Positions 17,142 to 24,353 of a DNA stretch of 31,376 nt are shown in pieces. The stretch is from Cellvibrionaceae bacterium (GTDB lineage: Bacteria; Pseudomonadota; Gammaproteobacteria; Pseudomonadales; Cellvibrionaceae). The position numbers and the translations under genes are program-made. The stretch spans positions 1 to 31,376 of the forward strand of contig JAGKXD010000046.1 of assembly GCA_021151525.1 (NCBI GenBank). Direction: 5' to 3'. Every line of letters begins with the position of its first letter. Positions within the stretch are counted from its first letter, which is position 1. The notes under the pieces are model-generated. The model saw nothing but the letters and a program-made list of their open reading frames with translations. It was not told the origin of the DNA and did not search any database.

Positions 17142-17657
17142 ATGCGTGTTTCAAGTGTGTTGGCGCAATTTCTGTCCATAGTGCTGCTCCTGTGCACGCA
17201 GATGAGTGCTGCCCAGCCGACCAAGAGTCCGGTAGATACCTTAAAACCCTTTACAACTGATGGCTGTTCAATGTGGATTGATGGCCCACCCAAGGCTCCG
17301 TACCTTTGGCGGCACTGCTGTGTTGCACACGATAAGGCTTATTGGGTGGGTGGTGCCGAACCTCTGCGCGCCGCCGCAGACAAAGCCTTGCAAGCGTGCA
17401 TTGCCAATTTGGCTGGTGATGGCATGGCCAATTACATGTATTTTTTTGTGAGTACAGGCGGTAGCCCGCTCTGGTTAACGCCCTATCGCTGGGGTTACGG
17501 TTGGGGCTATATGGATGGCGTAAAGCCGCGCGGGTACAAGTTGCTGACCGAATCTGAGCAAGCTCAGGTTGATGCGCTTATGCCTCAAACTGAGCAAATC
17601 ATTGCGGCAGATGCGTTAAAGCATCCCGCCTCTGCCACTGTTTGGAACGGAAAATAG
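17142..17657 (+). CDS. Small secreted protein with phospholipase A2-like CC..HD motif
   Basis: 171 residues with a Sec signal peptide (about 1-24, ending MSAA-Q), so periplasmic or secreted. The mature part has TTDGCSMWIDGPP (38-50) and WRHCCVAHDKAYWVGG (56-71). The Cys-Cys-x-x-His-Asp pattern (Cys59, Cys60, His63, Asp64) resembles the His-Asp dyad helix of secreted phospholipases A2. Cys42 and Cys86 could form further disulfides and Asp80 could serve as the second dyad acid. The classical calcium loop YGxxCGxGG is absent, so enzymatic activity is unproven. Hydrophobic and aromatic residues cluster at 98-125. AGGGAGA at 17126-17132 is a good ribosome binding site. It is divergent from ubiE and ends at a hairpin terminator; function is not implied by the neighbours. 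Confidence 0.85.
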   Translation: MRVSSVLAQFLSIVLLLCTQMSAAQPTKSPVDTLKPFTTDGCSMWIDGPPKAPYLWRHCCVAHDKAYWVGGAEPLRAAADKALQACIANLAGDGMANYMYFFVSTGGSPLWLTPYRWGYGWGYMDGVKPRGYKLLTESEQAQVDALMPQTEQIIAADALKHPASATVWNGK

Positions 17658-17681
17658 CCGCTGTTCTAGCGAGCGGCTATT
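17653..17681. terminator. Bidirectional hairpin terminator
   Basis: Perfect 10-bp stem AATAGCCGCT (17653-17662) and AGCGGCTATT (17672-17681) with a 9-base loop, between the convergent genes at 17142 and 17706. The T-tract is short on both sides, so termination may be partial. The stem begins within the stop codon of the plus-strand gene. Confidence 0.65.
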
Positions 17682-17705
17682 TCAGTTCGAGAGGCGATGT
17701 AGATG

Positions 17706-18191
17706 TTAGTTTTGCTCGCGGTGCAAATGAATGCGCGCACGCCATTCGCCTAAAGCAGCCAGCGCTCCCTGAAACTCACGTTCAATTAAGTCTGCTTCGC
17801 GCTCGGTAATAACACCATCTAGCAGCGATTCAGACACAGCTTCTGCCACATCTCCCACCTGACTCATCACCTTGCAGACGATTTGCGATAAATCGTCATT
17901 GCTGATTTTGGAGGGTTCTGGCACCGAAAATGCGGCCATGCCGTGACGTGCCATGAGCGCATGCAAGGGCAGGGTCGCATCCTTCACGCCAGCTTCCTGA
18001 CACAAACTAATAATGTTCGACACTTCCTCAAACGAAGGGTAATGCGAAGCAATTCCCGGCGCCAATTTATTGCGCAACACATTCACCGACATATTCATAT
18101 TTTGCGCGAGCGCTTCAATGCCGCCGGGATAAGCGCGGGCGACTTTATAGAGAGCGTCGTGTTGATTCATATCCGAGTAGCGGCGCGTCAT
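17706..18191 (-). CDS. Phage CII-like regulatory protein
   Basis: 161 residues resembling the phage regulatory protein CII family found in P2-like phages and as solitary chromosomal genes in gammaproteobacteria. The N-terminal part has DALYKVARAYPGGIEALAQNM, then MSVNVLRNKLAPGIASHYPSFEEVSNI, a helix-turn-helix-like segment; the C-terminal part is helical. The start at ATG 18191 is favoured by AGGA nine bases upstream; an internal ATG at 18170 has no good ribosome binding site. No phage genes lie nearby, so it looks domesticated. It is divergent from the DUF2491/PspA-like/SPFH operon at 18337, with a 145-base shared promoter region, so it might control that operon; this is inference. Confidence 0.75.
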   Translation of the reverse strand: MTRRYSDMNQHDALYKVARAYPGGIEALAQNMNMSVNVLRNKLAPGIASHYPSFEEVSNIISLCQEAGVKDATLPLHALMARHGMAAFSVPEPSKISNDDLSQIVCKVMSQVGDVAEAVSESLLDGVITEREADLIEREFQGALAALGEWRARIHLHREQN

Positions 18192-18336
18192 GGTGATTAT
18201 TCCTATTTTTTACCGATGCGACAAAAACAACTGCGACTTATGCTGCGTCAACAGATTGCGAATGAGGAATTGTAACGAATCTGCGATGGATTTGTATCAA
18301 GGATTGAACGGATTTTTTAACAGTGAGGAGGAGTAA

Positions 18337-19131
18337 ATGAAAACAATCAAATTATTTGTATACGCGTTAGTCGTCTGCATGAGTTTTGTCGGCGTGGCGG
18401 AAGCCAAGCGAAGAACAGGATCGTTTAAATCCGGCTTTTCATCGCAAAAGCGTGCAGCACCAAAACCGGCTCCGACGACTTATCAAACGCAGCCGACAAA
18501 TACGCAAACAAACAAAACTGCCTTTGGATCTTTTGGCAATAGCAATCCAAAACTGGATGCAAAGGCAGCGGCTGTACCCCAGTCGCAAATGAGTAAAGAT
18601 TTGAGTGCGACAACGGCGCAATCCAATGCATTAAAAACAGCGGATGCACGTACAAAAGCGAATGAAAACGCGAATGCAACAAACAGTGATAGCGGTTGGT
18701 TTAGAAGCGGTTCGCAAAATACTGCAACGCAAAAACCAAGCCCGATTGCAGGCAATGGAGCCATACCGCAGCCGGTGCAGTATCAACCCGTGCCGCAATA
18801 TTCCAGCGGTCATCAAAGCAGTGGGCTTATGCATGGATTGTTAGGCTTTATGATTGGTAGTTCGCTTGCGAATCATCACACCAATACGGTGTATGTGCCG
18901 CAGCAAAACCAAAATGTTGGACAAGTTGGTAATTCAATTGCTGCAGATGGAGTTGCAGTGCAACAGGCACAGGACGTACCTGTTGTTGAAAAGGAATCGT
19001 TCTTTTTGAAATTGCTACGTGTTGTGTTGTGGGTAGCAATGATCAGCGGAATTATTTGGGTGGTGCGCAAGTTTTTGGGCTTTCGCAATCGCAACTTACA
19101 ACAAGCAGCAAACTATAGCTTAAGGAGTTAA
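18337..19131 (+). CDS. Exported low-complexity protein with C-terminal membrane segment
   Basis: 264 residues, not assigned to a named family. A signal peptide (1-23, ending VAEA-K) is followed by a Gln/Asn/Ala/Thr-rich, probably disordered region (about 24-160). A Gly-rich hydrophobic segment SGLMHGLLGFMIGSSLA lies at about 162-178 and a strong transmembrane helix at about 222-245, followed by the basic tail RKFLGFRNRN. This suggests an inner-membrane protein with its long middle part in the periplasm. A very strong ribosome binding site (GAGGAGGAG) precedes the ATG. Its stop is three bases before the DUF2491 start and its last codons supply that gene's ribosome binding site, so the two are tightly coupled. 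First gene of the proposed envelope-stress module. Confidence 0.85.
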   Translation: MKTIKLFVYALVVCMSFVGVAEAKRRTGSFKSGFSSQKRAAPKPAPTTYQTQPTNTQTNKTAFGSFGNSNPKLDAKAAAVPQSQMSKDLSATTAQSNALKTADARTKANENANATNSDSGWFRSGSQNTATQKPSPIAGNGAIPQPVQYQPVPQYSSGHQSSGLMHGLLGFMIGSSLANHHTNTVYVPQQNQNVGQVGNSIAADGVAVQQAQDVPVVEKESFFLKLLRVVLWVAMISGIIWVVRKFLGFRNRNLQQAANYSLRS

Positions 19132-19133
19132 TC

Positions 19134-19931
19134 ATGAGTTGGAAAAGTGCAGTGAACTACGCTAAGGATATCGCGGAAAAGCACGGCTTCAGTAGCGATA
19201 TTGAACAAGATGAAAATTTACCACTCGGTGCGCGTATAGGTGGTTTTGTACGCTTGCAAAAATCTCCGTTTATTCGCGCAATATCGGAAGGTTCGTTAAT
19301 TGATATGCCGACTGATGCGCAAAGTGTGATTAAGGCCATTAGTCGTGTAAAACTGAATTTGTCGGGTAGCTTGTATCGCTACTATTTACAGACAGGCGAT
19401 TTACAAACTGGCGATGCTGATGCAAAAGAAATCTTTCTACAAGTGTATGTGAATGAACTGGGTCAAGTGAGTGAAGCGATTTATTGCACGCAGTTGACGC
19501 GTTTGATTCCGGAAACTGACGAAGACCAAAAAATATTTATGGGCTTGGTAGGTTATGGTTTGGGCGATAAGCGTTACAGCTTATGGCGCTTTCAGTTGGA
19601 AGAGTTGGGTTATGTGGAGTCGGATTTACAAGTCATTTTCGGTGGCGATGAAACCTTAGATTACAGCCGCGATGCAGGCGATGTGGATCAAGAATTTCTC
19701 GCGCCTTTTACGGGAACTGAAGTGCGTTTGGATGACGCTCTGGGGCAGCAAGGGTTGCAGCAGGACATTTATTTCATGCCTTATAAGCGGGAGGTGAAAG
19801 GACATACCGAATATTTGTTTATTACAACGGAGTTGGTGAAAAGTAAAAACGGTGATACCAGCCAGCGTGAAATCCATGTGGATTTTATGGTGGGCATGCC
19901 GGTTGAACTTGAATGTGTCGTTATTCAGTAA
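19134..19931 (+). CDS. DUF2491 (YjfK-like) protein
   Basis: 265 residues, no signal peptide. It matches the DUF2491/YjfK pattern by eye: LPLGARIGGFVRL near residue 30, a hydrophobic-polar stretch ending in AISRVKLNLSGSLYRYYLQTGD, then IYFMPYKRE followed by TEYLFITTE, and the C-terminal GMPVELECVVIQ. In E. coli, yjfK lies beside yjfJ, a PspA-family gene, and here too it is followed by a PspA-like coiled-coil gene. The biochemical function is unknown. A direct repeat of LQTGD occurs near residues 85-95. It is translationally coupled to the preceding gene, and 50 bases with a GAGGAA site lead to the next. Confidence 0.82.
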   Translation: MSWKSAVNYAKDIAEKHGFSSDIEQDENLPLGARIGGFVRLQKSPFIRAISEGSLIDMPTDAQSVIKAISRVKLNLSGSLYRYYLQTGDLQTGDADAKEIFLQVYVNELGQVSEAIYCTQLTRLIPETDEDQKIFMGLVGYGLGDKRYSLWRFQLEELGYVESDLQVIFGGDETLDYSRDAGDVDQEFLAPFTGTEVRLDDALGQQGLQQDIYFMPYKREVKGHTEYLFITTELVKSKNGDTSQREIHVDFMVGMPVELECVVIQ

Positions 19932-19981
19932 AGTGAAAGAGAGTTTTTTAATTAAACAACATTATTGTCGAGGAATAGATC

Positions 19982-20755
19982 ATGAGTAATTTAAAAGGTT
20001 GGAATTTAACAGCGCGTTTAATTTCAAAACATTTTGGCGTGTTGGGCGATAAAATTTCAGAAGCTATTGCAAACTTTGACCCGGAAACCGCCACTGAAGC
20101 AGATCGCGATAATTTGGCCGATACCCTGCGCCAAACCGCACAGAAATTAGCGGCTGCGCGCAGCTCCTTTGAAAAAGAGCGCCAGGATGTAGTCAAGCTG
20201 CGCACCTTGATTGAGAACGATGAAAAGGCCTTTGATGTGCTCGCTGCGCGTTTACAAGCGGGTGCTATCACCGAAGCAACGGTAAATATGTTCTGCGATG
20301 AGCTGGAAGCCAACAAAGCGCGCTTGCCTATCGAGCAGCAAGAAGAAGCTGATGCACAGGAATACATGAATGAGCTGCAAAAAATTGTAGATGCGCTTTC
20401 GCAGCAATTATCAGAGTTTGATGCGCAAGCGAAAAAAGCCTTGAAAGCTTTGGCCGCTGCTAACGCCCAGCGTGATCTGCAAGAATTGCGTGCAGAGCGT
20501 CAACAGCAGTTGTCGGATTTAGGTGGATTGAAAACTAAATCATCGGCTTTAGATGCTTTAACGCGTCGCGCGCAAAAAGTGGCTAATGATGCGGAAGGCT
20601 TGAAAATTATTGCGGATATCAACCAGAAACCGCTAGATCAGCAAGCAGAACTGGATGCGATTCGTAAATCTGTATCAGAGCCGACAATTACGGGGGAAAG
20701 CGCGTTAGATAGATTAAAACGCTTATCGGGGAAAGTTGAAACGCAAGTCGCATAA
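19982..20755 (+). CDS. PspA/IM30-like coiled-coil protein
   Basis: 257 residues, almost entirely predicted helix rich in Ala, Glu, Gln, Lys and Arg, with long heptad-like stretches at about 45-185. No signal peptide or membrane segment is present, fitting a cytoplasmic, peripherally membrane-bound protein. The length, the amphipathic N-terminus and the neighbouring DUF2491 gene suggest a PspA/IM30-type member, the ESCRT-III-like family that shields damaged inner membranes; primary sequence alone is not decisive. A GAGGAA site precedes the ATG. It is in the same direction as DUF2491 and the SPFH gene. A plain coiled-coil protein of other function is the alternative. Confidence 0.72.
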   Translation: MSNLKGWNLTARLISKHFGVLGDKISEAIANFDPETATEADRDNLADTLRQTAQKLAAARSSFEKERQDVVKLRTLIENDEKAFDVLAARLQAGAITEATVNMFCDELEANKARLPIEQQEEADAQEYMNELQKIVDALSQQLSEFDAQAKKALKALAAANAQRDLQELRAERQQQLSDLGGLKTKSSALDALTRRAQKVANDAEGLKIIADINQKPLDQQAELDAIRKSVSEPTITGESALDRLKRLSGKVETQVA

Positions 20756-20786
20756 TAAAGCTTAGTTAGTTTATATTATGCCAATG

Positions 20787-20819
20787 CTATCCCCGCGGCT
20801 CATGGAGTTGTGGGGATAG
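20787..20819 (+). terminator. Intercistronic hairpin, possible partial terminator
   Basis: 8-bp perfect stem CTATCCCC (20787-20794) with GGGGATAG (20812-20819), loop 17 bases, followed by a poor T-tract (ACATTTTGG). It lies between the PspA-like and SPFH genes. It may be an attenuator, a processing site or an mRNA 3' stabiliser. Confidence 0.4.
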
Positions 20820-20856
20820 TACATTTTGGGGTTGTTAATAATCTGAAGGAATGTTT

Positions 20857-21777
20857 ATGAACGATATATTTGTTGATGCAAATAAAATTGCCGCTGGAAA
20901 AATAATTCGCAATGTAGTCTTAGTGCTTGCCGTTATTCTGTTTTTATTCTGGTTGAGCCCCTTTAATACAGTGCCCACCGGTATGCGGGGTGTAATTACA
21001 CAATTCGGCGCAATTAAAGGTATTGAACCAGAAGGTTTGGTTGTGTTACCGCCTTGGCAAAAATTAAGTGTATTTAATGTGCGCGCAGAAGAAGCGACAA
21101 TTGAAAATGCCGAGGGTAGCACCAGCGATACTCAACCTGTAAGAGTCAGTATGACGGTGCGTTACAGCATCATGACAGATCGAGTTGCAGAAGTGTTTGA
21201 AAAATATTCGCGCAATGGTGATTTGTCATCTTATGTACAAACTGCAACGCAAGAAGTTTTTAAGGCAGTGACTGCGCGTTATACCGCGCCGGATTTAATC
21301 AGTCAACGTGCAAAAGTATCGGCAGATATTAGCACTGCGCTGAAACAAAAGTTGGAGTTGTACGGTGCTCATGTAATCAATATTGATATGCGCAACTTTG
21401 CCTTTTCAGAAACCTATATGGCGGCTATCAACCAAAAAGTAACCCAGGAGCAGTTGCGCTTGGTGGCAGAAAATCAATTGAAAACGGTTGAGGCCGAACA
21501 AAAACAAAAAGTAGCTATTGCTGAAGCTGAGGCATCGGCCAAACGTGCGCAGGCAGATGGTGAGTCCTACGCAAACTTGAAAATAGCTACTGCACAAGCC
21601 GAAGCATTAAAAATCCAAAATGCAGCACTGGCGCAAAATAAAGATGTATTGGAATTGCGCCGTATTGAGGTGGATAAAATTAAAGCTGAGCGCTGGAATG
21701 GCCAACTACCGCAAAACGTTTATGCCGGCGCACCTATTCCTTACTTTGATGTTAATAAGCCTACGGCACATCAGTAA
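20857..21777 (+). CDS. SPFH/prohibitin-family membrane protein
   Basis: 306 residues from ATG 20857, which has AAGGA six bases upstream; the in-frame ATG at 20851 abuts that site and is less likely. A single N-terminal transmembrane segment (about 18-38) is followed by an SPFH/Band 7 domain (about 42-215) with VPTGMRGVITQFG and VRVSMTVRYSIM. A long Ala/Glu/Lys/Gln coiled coil (about 200-260) contains the family's EAEASAKRAQADGESYANLKIATAQAEA-type pattern. Members assemble as cage-like oligomers that organise membrane microdomains and often regulate membrane proteases. Its place after DUF2491 and a PspA-like gene points to envelope maintenance. It differs from HflK/HflC, which come as a pair. 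Confidence 0.93.
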   Translation: MNDIFVDANKIAAGKIIRNVVLVLAVILFLFWLSPFNTVPTGMRGVITQFGAIKGIEPEGLVVLPPWQKLSVFNVRAEEATIENAEGSTSDTQPVRVSMTVRYSIMTDRVAEVFEKYSRNGDLSSYVQTATQEVFKAVTARYTAPDLISQRAKVSADISTALKQKLELYGAHVINIDMRNFAFSETYMAAINQKVTQEQLRLVAENQLKTVEAEQKQKVAIAEAEASAKRAQADGESYANLKIATAQAEALKIQNAALAQNKDVLELRRIEVDKIKAERWNGQLPQNVYAGAPIPYFDVNKPTAHQ

Positions 21778-21842
21778 ATATAGGTGGGAGTATTAATGAC
21801 AAGGATGTTTGGCTTAGAAGATGGTTTTATGGAGTTTGGGCT

Positions 21843-22127
21843 ATGTTTAATGAGATCAAAGTATTTAAGAATAAATATGTGCTTTCGATCCTTGTTGTTG
21901 TCTTACTGTTTGTAAGCTTAATTGCTTATGGAAAAGTGAAATATTCTGATCCGCCCACGCATAAATGCGCGAATAATTTATATTGTAGTGAACTAGGTAA
22001 ATCTTATACTGTTGCTGAATATGATGATTATGTTGAGTGGCAAGGCATTACTTATTTTTCAGGACGAATTGGATTTCTAATCGTTATATTTCTTTGGCTC
22101 TTTAGAAACCCAGGTAAATATAGATAG
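21843..22127 (+). CDS. Small two-span membrane protein, unknown function
   Basis: 94 residues, not recognised. Two hydrophobic helices (about 13-30 and 74-88) flank a 40-residue loop with two cysteines in KCANNLYCSE that could form a disulfide if the loop is periplasmic. TGGAG lies eight bases before the ATG. Base composition is more AT-rich than its neighbours. It is 65 bases downstream of the SPFH gene with no terminator between, so it may be the last gene of that unit. A second small frame overlaps its start (see findings). Confidence 0.6.
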   Translation: MFNEIKVFKNKYVLSILVVVLLFVSLIAYGKVKYSDPPTHKCANNLYCSELGKSYTVAEYDDYVEWQGITYFSGRIGFLIVIFLWLFRNPGKYR

Positions 22128-22150
22128 CTTAAAATTTTTTAAAGCGAGTT

Positions 22151-23047
22151 TTACCCGTCTTTATGCATTTCCCATAGATGCGCTGCGACTAAAGCTCTCC
22201 ACGGAGAAAATTCCAGCAGCCATTGTTGGGTTTCTTTTGCAGATATTTTTTCGCTTGCGCCTAAGAGCGCTTGCAAGCTTCTGCGTACCGCTACGTCTCC
22301 ATGTAATGAGCCATCAAGCCAACCGAATCCGCGCAGTAACGCATAATTAATACTCCATGGGCCTATGCCGCGTATTTGCAGTAATTGATTGGATAGCTGT
22401 TCGATAGAGTCCCTATTTATCTGTAGCGGGTTTAAATTAATTTTTTGCTCAACAAGCGCCTTGCTTAGGCTAATAAGTGTATTGGCTTTGGCTTGTGAAA
22501 AGCCCACTTGCCGCAACTGATCTTCACTGAGTTTACTAACGCAATGTTCATCGGGGTAGCACCATAATCCAGATGAGTGCCTTACATTAACAAGTTGAAT
22601 AAATTTGCGGCGGATGCTGATTGCAGCGCTTACACTGATTTGCTGCCCGGTAATCGCCCAGCTAATAGCTTCAAAAGGGGTAGCGCTTACCACAACGCGT
22701 AGGCCGGAATTTTTAGTGATCAGCGATCCTATATGCGGATGATCAATAAATCTTTTTTCAAATGTTTTTATATCTTGCTGCAAACCCAAAATGCGTTCGA
22801 CATTTTTTTGCAGTTCAATTTGATTGTAGTTGTGCGTGCCTTCAATACTAAATTGCACGGCGGCGATATTTTTTTGAAAACTGATCTGCAGTTGCGCGGG
22901 TTGCCCATGCCACATAATGCCTTTAGTTAAGCTGTTGTCGTTGACTCGCTCTGCAATCATCAATGGATCGCGTTGATGAAATGCAAGAAAATCAGCACTG
23001 CGATAAGCGCGCGGCAGTTTAATCGTAAAAGCTTGAGTCTGGCTCAC
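22151..23047 (-). CDS. alkA: DNA-3-methyladenine glycosylase II
   Basis: Removes 3-methyladenine, 7-methylguanine and other alkylated bases. 298 residues; the start is a GTG overlapping the ada stop as GTGA, so translation is coupled to ada. An N-terminal beta domain (about 1-90) is followed by the helix-hairpin-helix region LLQIRGIGPWSINYALLR (222-239). The catalytic Asp251 lies in GSLHGDVAVRRSL, equivalent to E. coli AlkA Asp238. The second gene of the ada-alkA operon, therefore likely induced by methylation damage via Ada. It complements Tag at 5112-5690, which is narrower in substrate range. Confidence 0.95.
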   Translation of the reverse strand: MSQTQAFTIKLPRAYRSADFLAFHQRDPLMIAERVNDNSLTKGIMWHGQPAQLQISFQKNIAAVQFSIEGTHNYNQIELQKNVERILGLQQDIKTFEKRFIDHPHIGSLITKNSGLRVVVSATPFEAISWAITGQQISVSAAISIRRKFIQLVNVRHSSGLWCYPDEHCVSKLSEDQLRQVGFSQAKANTLISLSKALVEQKINLNPLQINRDSIEQLSNQLLQIRGIGPWSINYALLRGFGWLDGSLHGDVAVRRSLQALLGASEKISAKETQQWLLEFSPWRALVAAHLWEMHKDG

Positions 23048-24108
23048 GATGAACGCTCTACTTCCAATAGTGCGCGTTTGCGCTCAACGCCCCAGCGATA
23101 ACCAGAAAGATCGCCGTTGTTGCGCACGATTCGATGGCAGGGAATTGCAACTGCTAATACATTTGCCGCGCAAGCGCTCGCCACGGCGCGCACGGCTTTG
23201 GGTGAGCCAATGCGCTCGGCTAATTCACTGTAACTCAGGGTTTGGCCTGGTTTAATTGTTTGCAATGCCTGCCATACGCGCTGTTGAAAAAGTGTGCCGC
23301 GAATATCAAGTGGAAATGCGAATGTGTCTGAGGGATGCTCAATAAAACCTATAACCTGCGCAACCAAAGTTTCATAATGTTTATCGCCGCCAATTAATTG
23401 TGCGGTGGAAAACTGTTCCTGCAATTCGTTCAACAAAATAGCGGGGTCATCGCCTAAGGCAATGGCACAAATACCTTTGTCACTTTGCGCAACCAAAACA
23501 GAACCTAGTGAGCATTCACCAATTGCAAAATAAATTTTTGTGTTCATGCCACCGGCCTTGTAATCTTTTGGGCTCATACCCAAAAGCTGATTTGATTCTG
23601 CATAAAAGCGGCTGTTGGAGTTGTAGCCTGCATCCAGTACTGCATGGGTAATTGTGCTGCTGTTCTTGAGCGATTCACGCACACGTTCTATGCGGTTGGC
23701 GCGCGCATAATCTTTAGGTGTAACACCGGTAATACGTTTAAATAAGCGGTGCAAATAATAAGCGCTAAGCCCCGCGCGTACACTTAATTCTGCAAGGCTT
23801 GGTGCTTGCTCTGCGGCCACTATAAAGCGACATAAATCTGCAACCAAATTCTGTTGTTTTGCGTCTAAACCTAAGTGATCTGGTTTGCAGCGTTGGCAGG
23901 GGCGAAATCCTGCTTGCACGGCCTCTTCATTGGTTGCAAAAAACAGCACATTCTCAAACTTAGGGCGGCGTGAGGGGCAAGTTGGCAGGCAAAAAATACC
24001 TGTGGTTTTCACCGCATACACAAAGCTGCCATTGGCCTTTGCATCGCGAGCCATTACGGCCGCCCATCGGTCATTGCTTGGTGCTATGTTTTGTTGTGTT
24101 TTGCTCAT
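23044..24108 (-). CDS. ada: Ada: methyltransferase and transcriptional activator
   Basis: Bifunctional protein of the adaptive response. Its N-terminal domain takes methyl groups from DNA phosphotriesters onto a zinc-bound Cys, turning Ada into an activator; the C-terminal domain repairs O6-methylguanine. 354 residues, colinear with E. coli Ada. The zinc Cys set is 40, 44, 71 and 74, Cys40 in TGIFCLPTC being the acceptor (E. coli Cys38). An AraC-type DNA-binding region (about 85-185) contains LSAYYLHRLFKRITGVTPKDYARA. The methyltransferase motif AIPCHRIVRNNG has acceptor Cys324 (E. coli Cys321). It is followed by alkA with a 4-base overlap and preceded by a good Ada-box match at 24185-24197, so autoregulation is likely. 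The ribosome binding site is weak. Confidence 0.97.
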   Translation of the reverse strand: MSKTQQNIAPSNDRWAAVMARDAKANGSFVYAVKTTGIFCLPTCPSRRPKFENVLFFATNEEAVQAGFRPCQRCKPDHLGLDAKQQNLVADLCRFIVAAEQAPSLAELSVRAGLSAYYLHRLFKRITGVTPKDYARANRIERVRESLKNSSTITHAVLDAGYNSNSRFYAESNQLLGMSPKDYKAGGMNTKIYFAIGECSLGSVLVAQSDKGICAIALGDDPAILLNELQEQFSTAQLIGGDKHYETLVAQVIGFIEHPSDTFAFPLDIRGTLFQQRVWQALQTIKPGQTLSYSELAERIGSPKAVRAVASACAANVLAVAIPCHRIVRNNGDLSGYRWGVERKRALLEVERSS

Positions 24109-24184
24109 AAATCAGATCAAGTTACCAATGTATTTGCCGTAGGTTTCACTCTAGCGACTTTCGCAGCACAAGACACCACGAATC
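24109..24184 (-). promoter_or_regulatory. ada promoter and leader
   Basis: Reading the minus strand downstream of the Ada box, TTGTGC occurs 17 bases from the start of the box's GCAA element. This nearly matches the 16-base spacing from GCAA to the -35 TTGCGT in the E. coli ada promoter as I recall it. The corresponding -10, TGAAAC after a 17-base spacer, is poor, which fits a promoter that depends on an activator. The exact start site is not fixed by sequence. Confidence 0.4.
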
Positions 24185-24197
24185 TTGCTTTCAAATT
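24185..24197 (-). promoter_or_regulatory. Ada box (AAT-N6-GCAA)
   Basis: On the minus strand the sequence reads AATTTGAAAGCAA, an exact fit to the A-box/B-box pattern AAT-N6-GCAA recognised by methylated Ada in E. coli, and it continues AGATT as in the E. coli ada promoter. It lies about 77 bases upstream of the ada start codon. Binding here would activate ada-alkA; the divergent ExbB-type operon starts about 155 bases to the other side and could also be touched. Confidence 0.62.
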
Positions 24198-24353
24198 TTT
24201 TGTTAGCAGTGCTTGGTGTTGTCCATTATATGAACTGGCACTTATTTGCGCCGCCAGTCATTTACCCTTTATGCTTGCCTAGGTCGTCGGGCTTTTGACC
24301 TTGGGGCTTGGCGCAATAATAAAACTCAACATCCTGGAAAAGGTATTCTTACG

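Noticed and set aside
18425..18834. Several antisense frames of 60-93 codons in the low-complexity gene
   Set aside because: They overlap each other and reflect the absence of stop codons opposite Gln/Asn/Ala-rich sequence.
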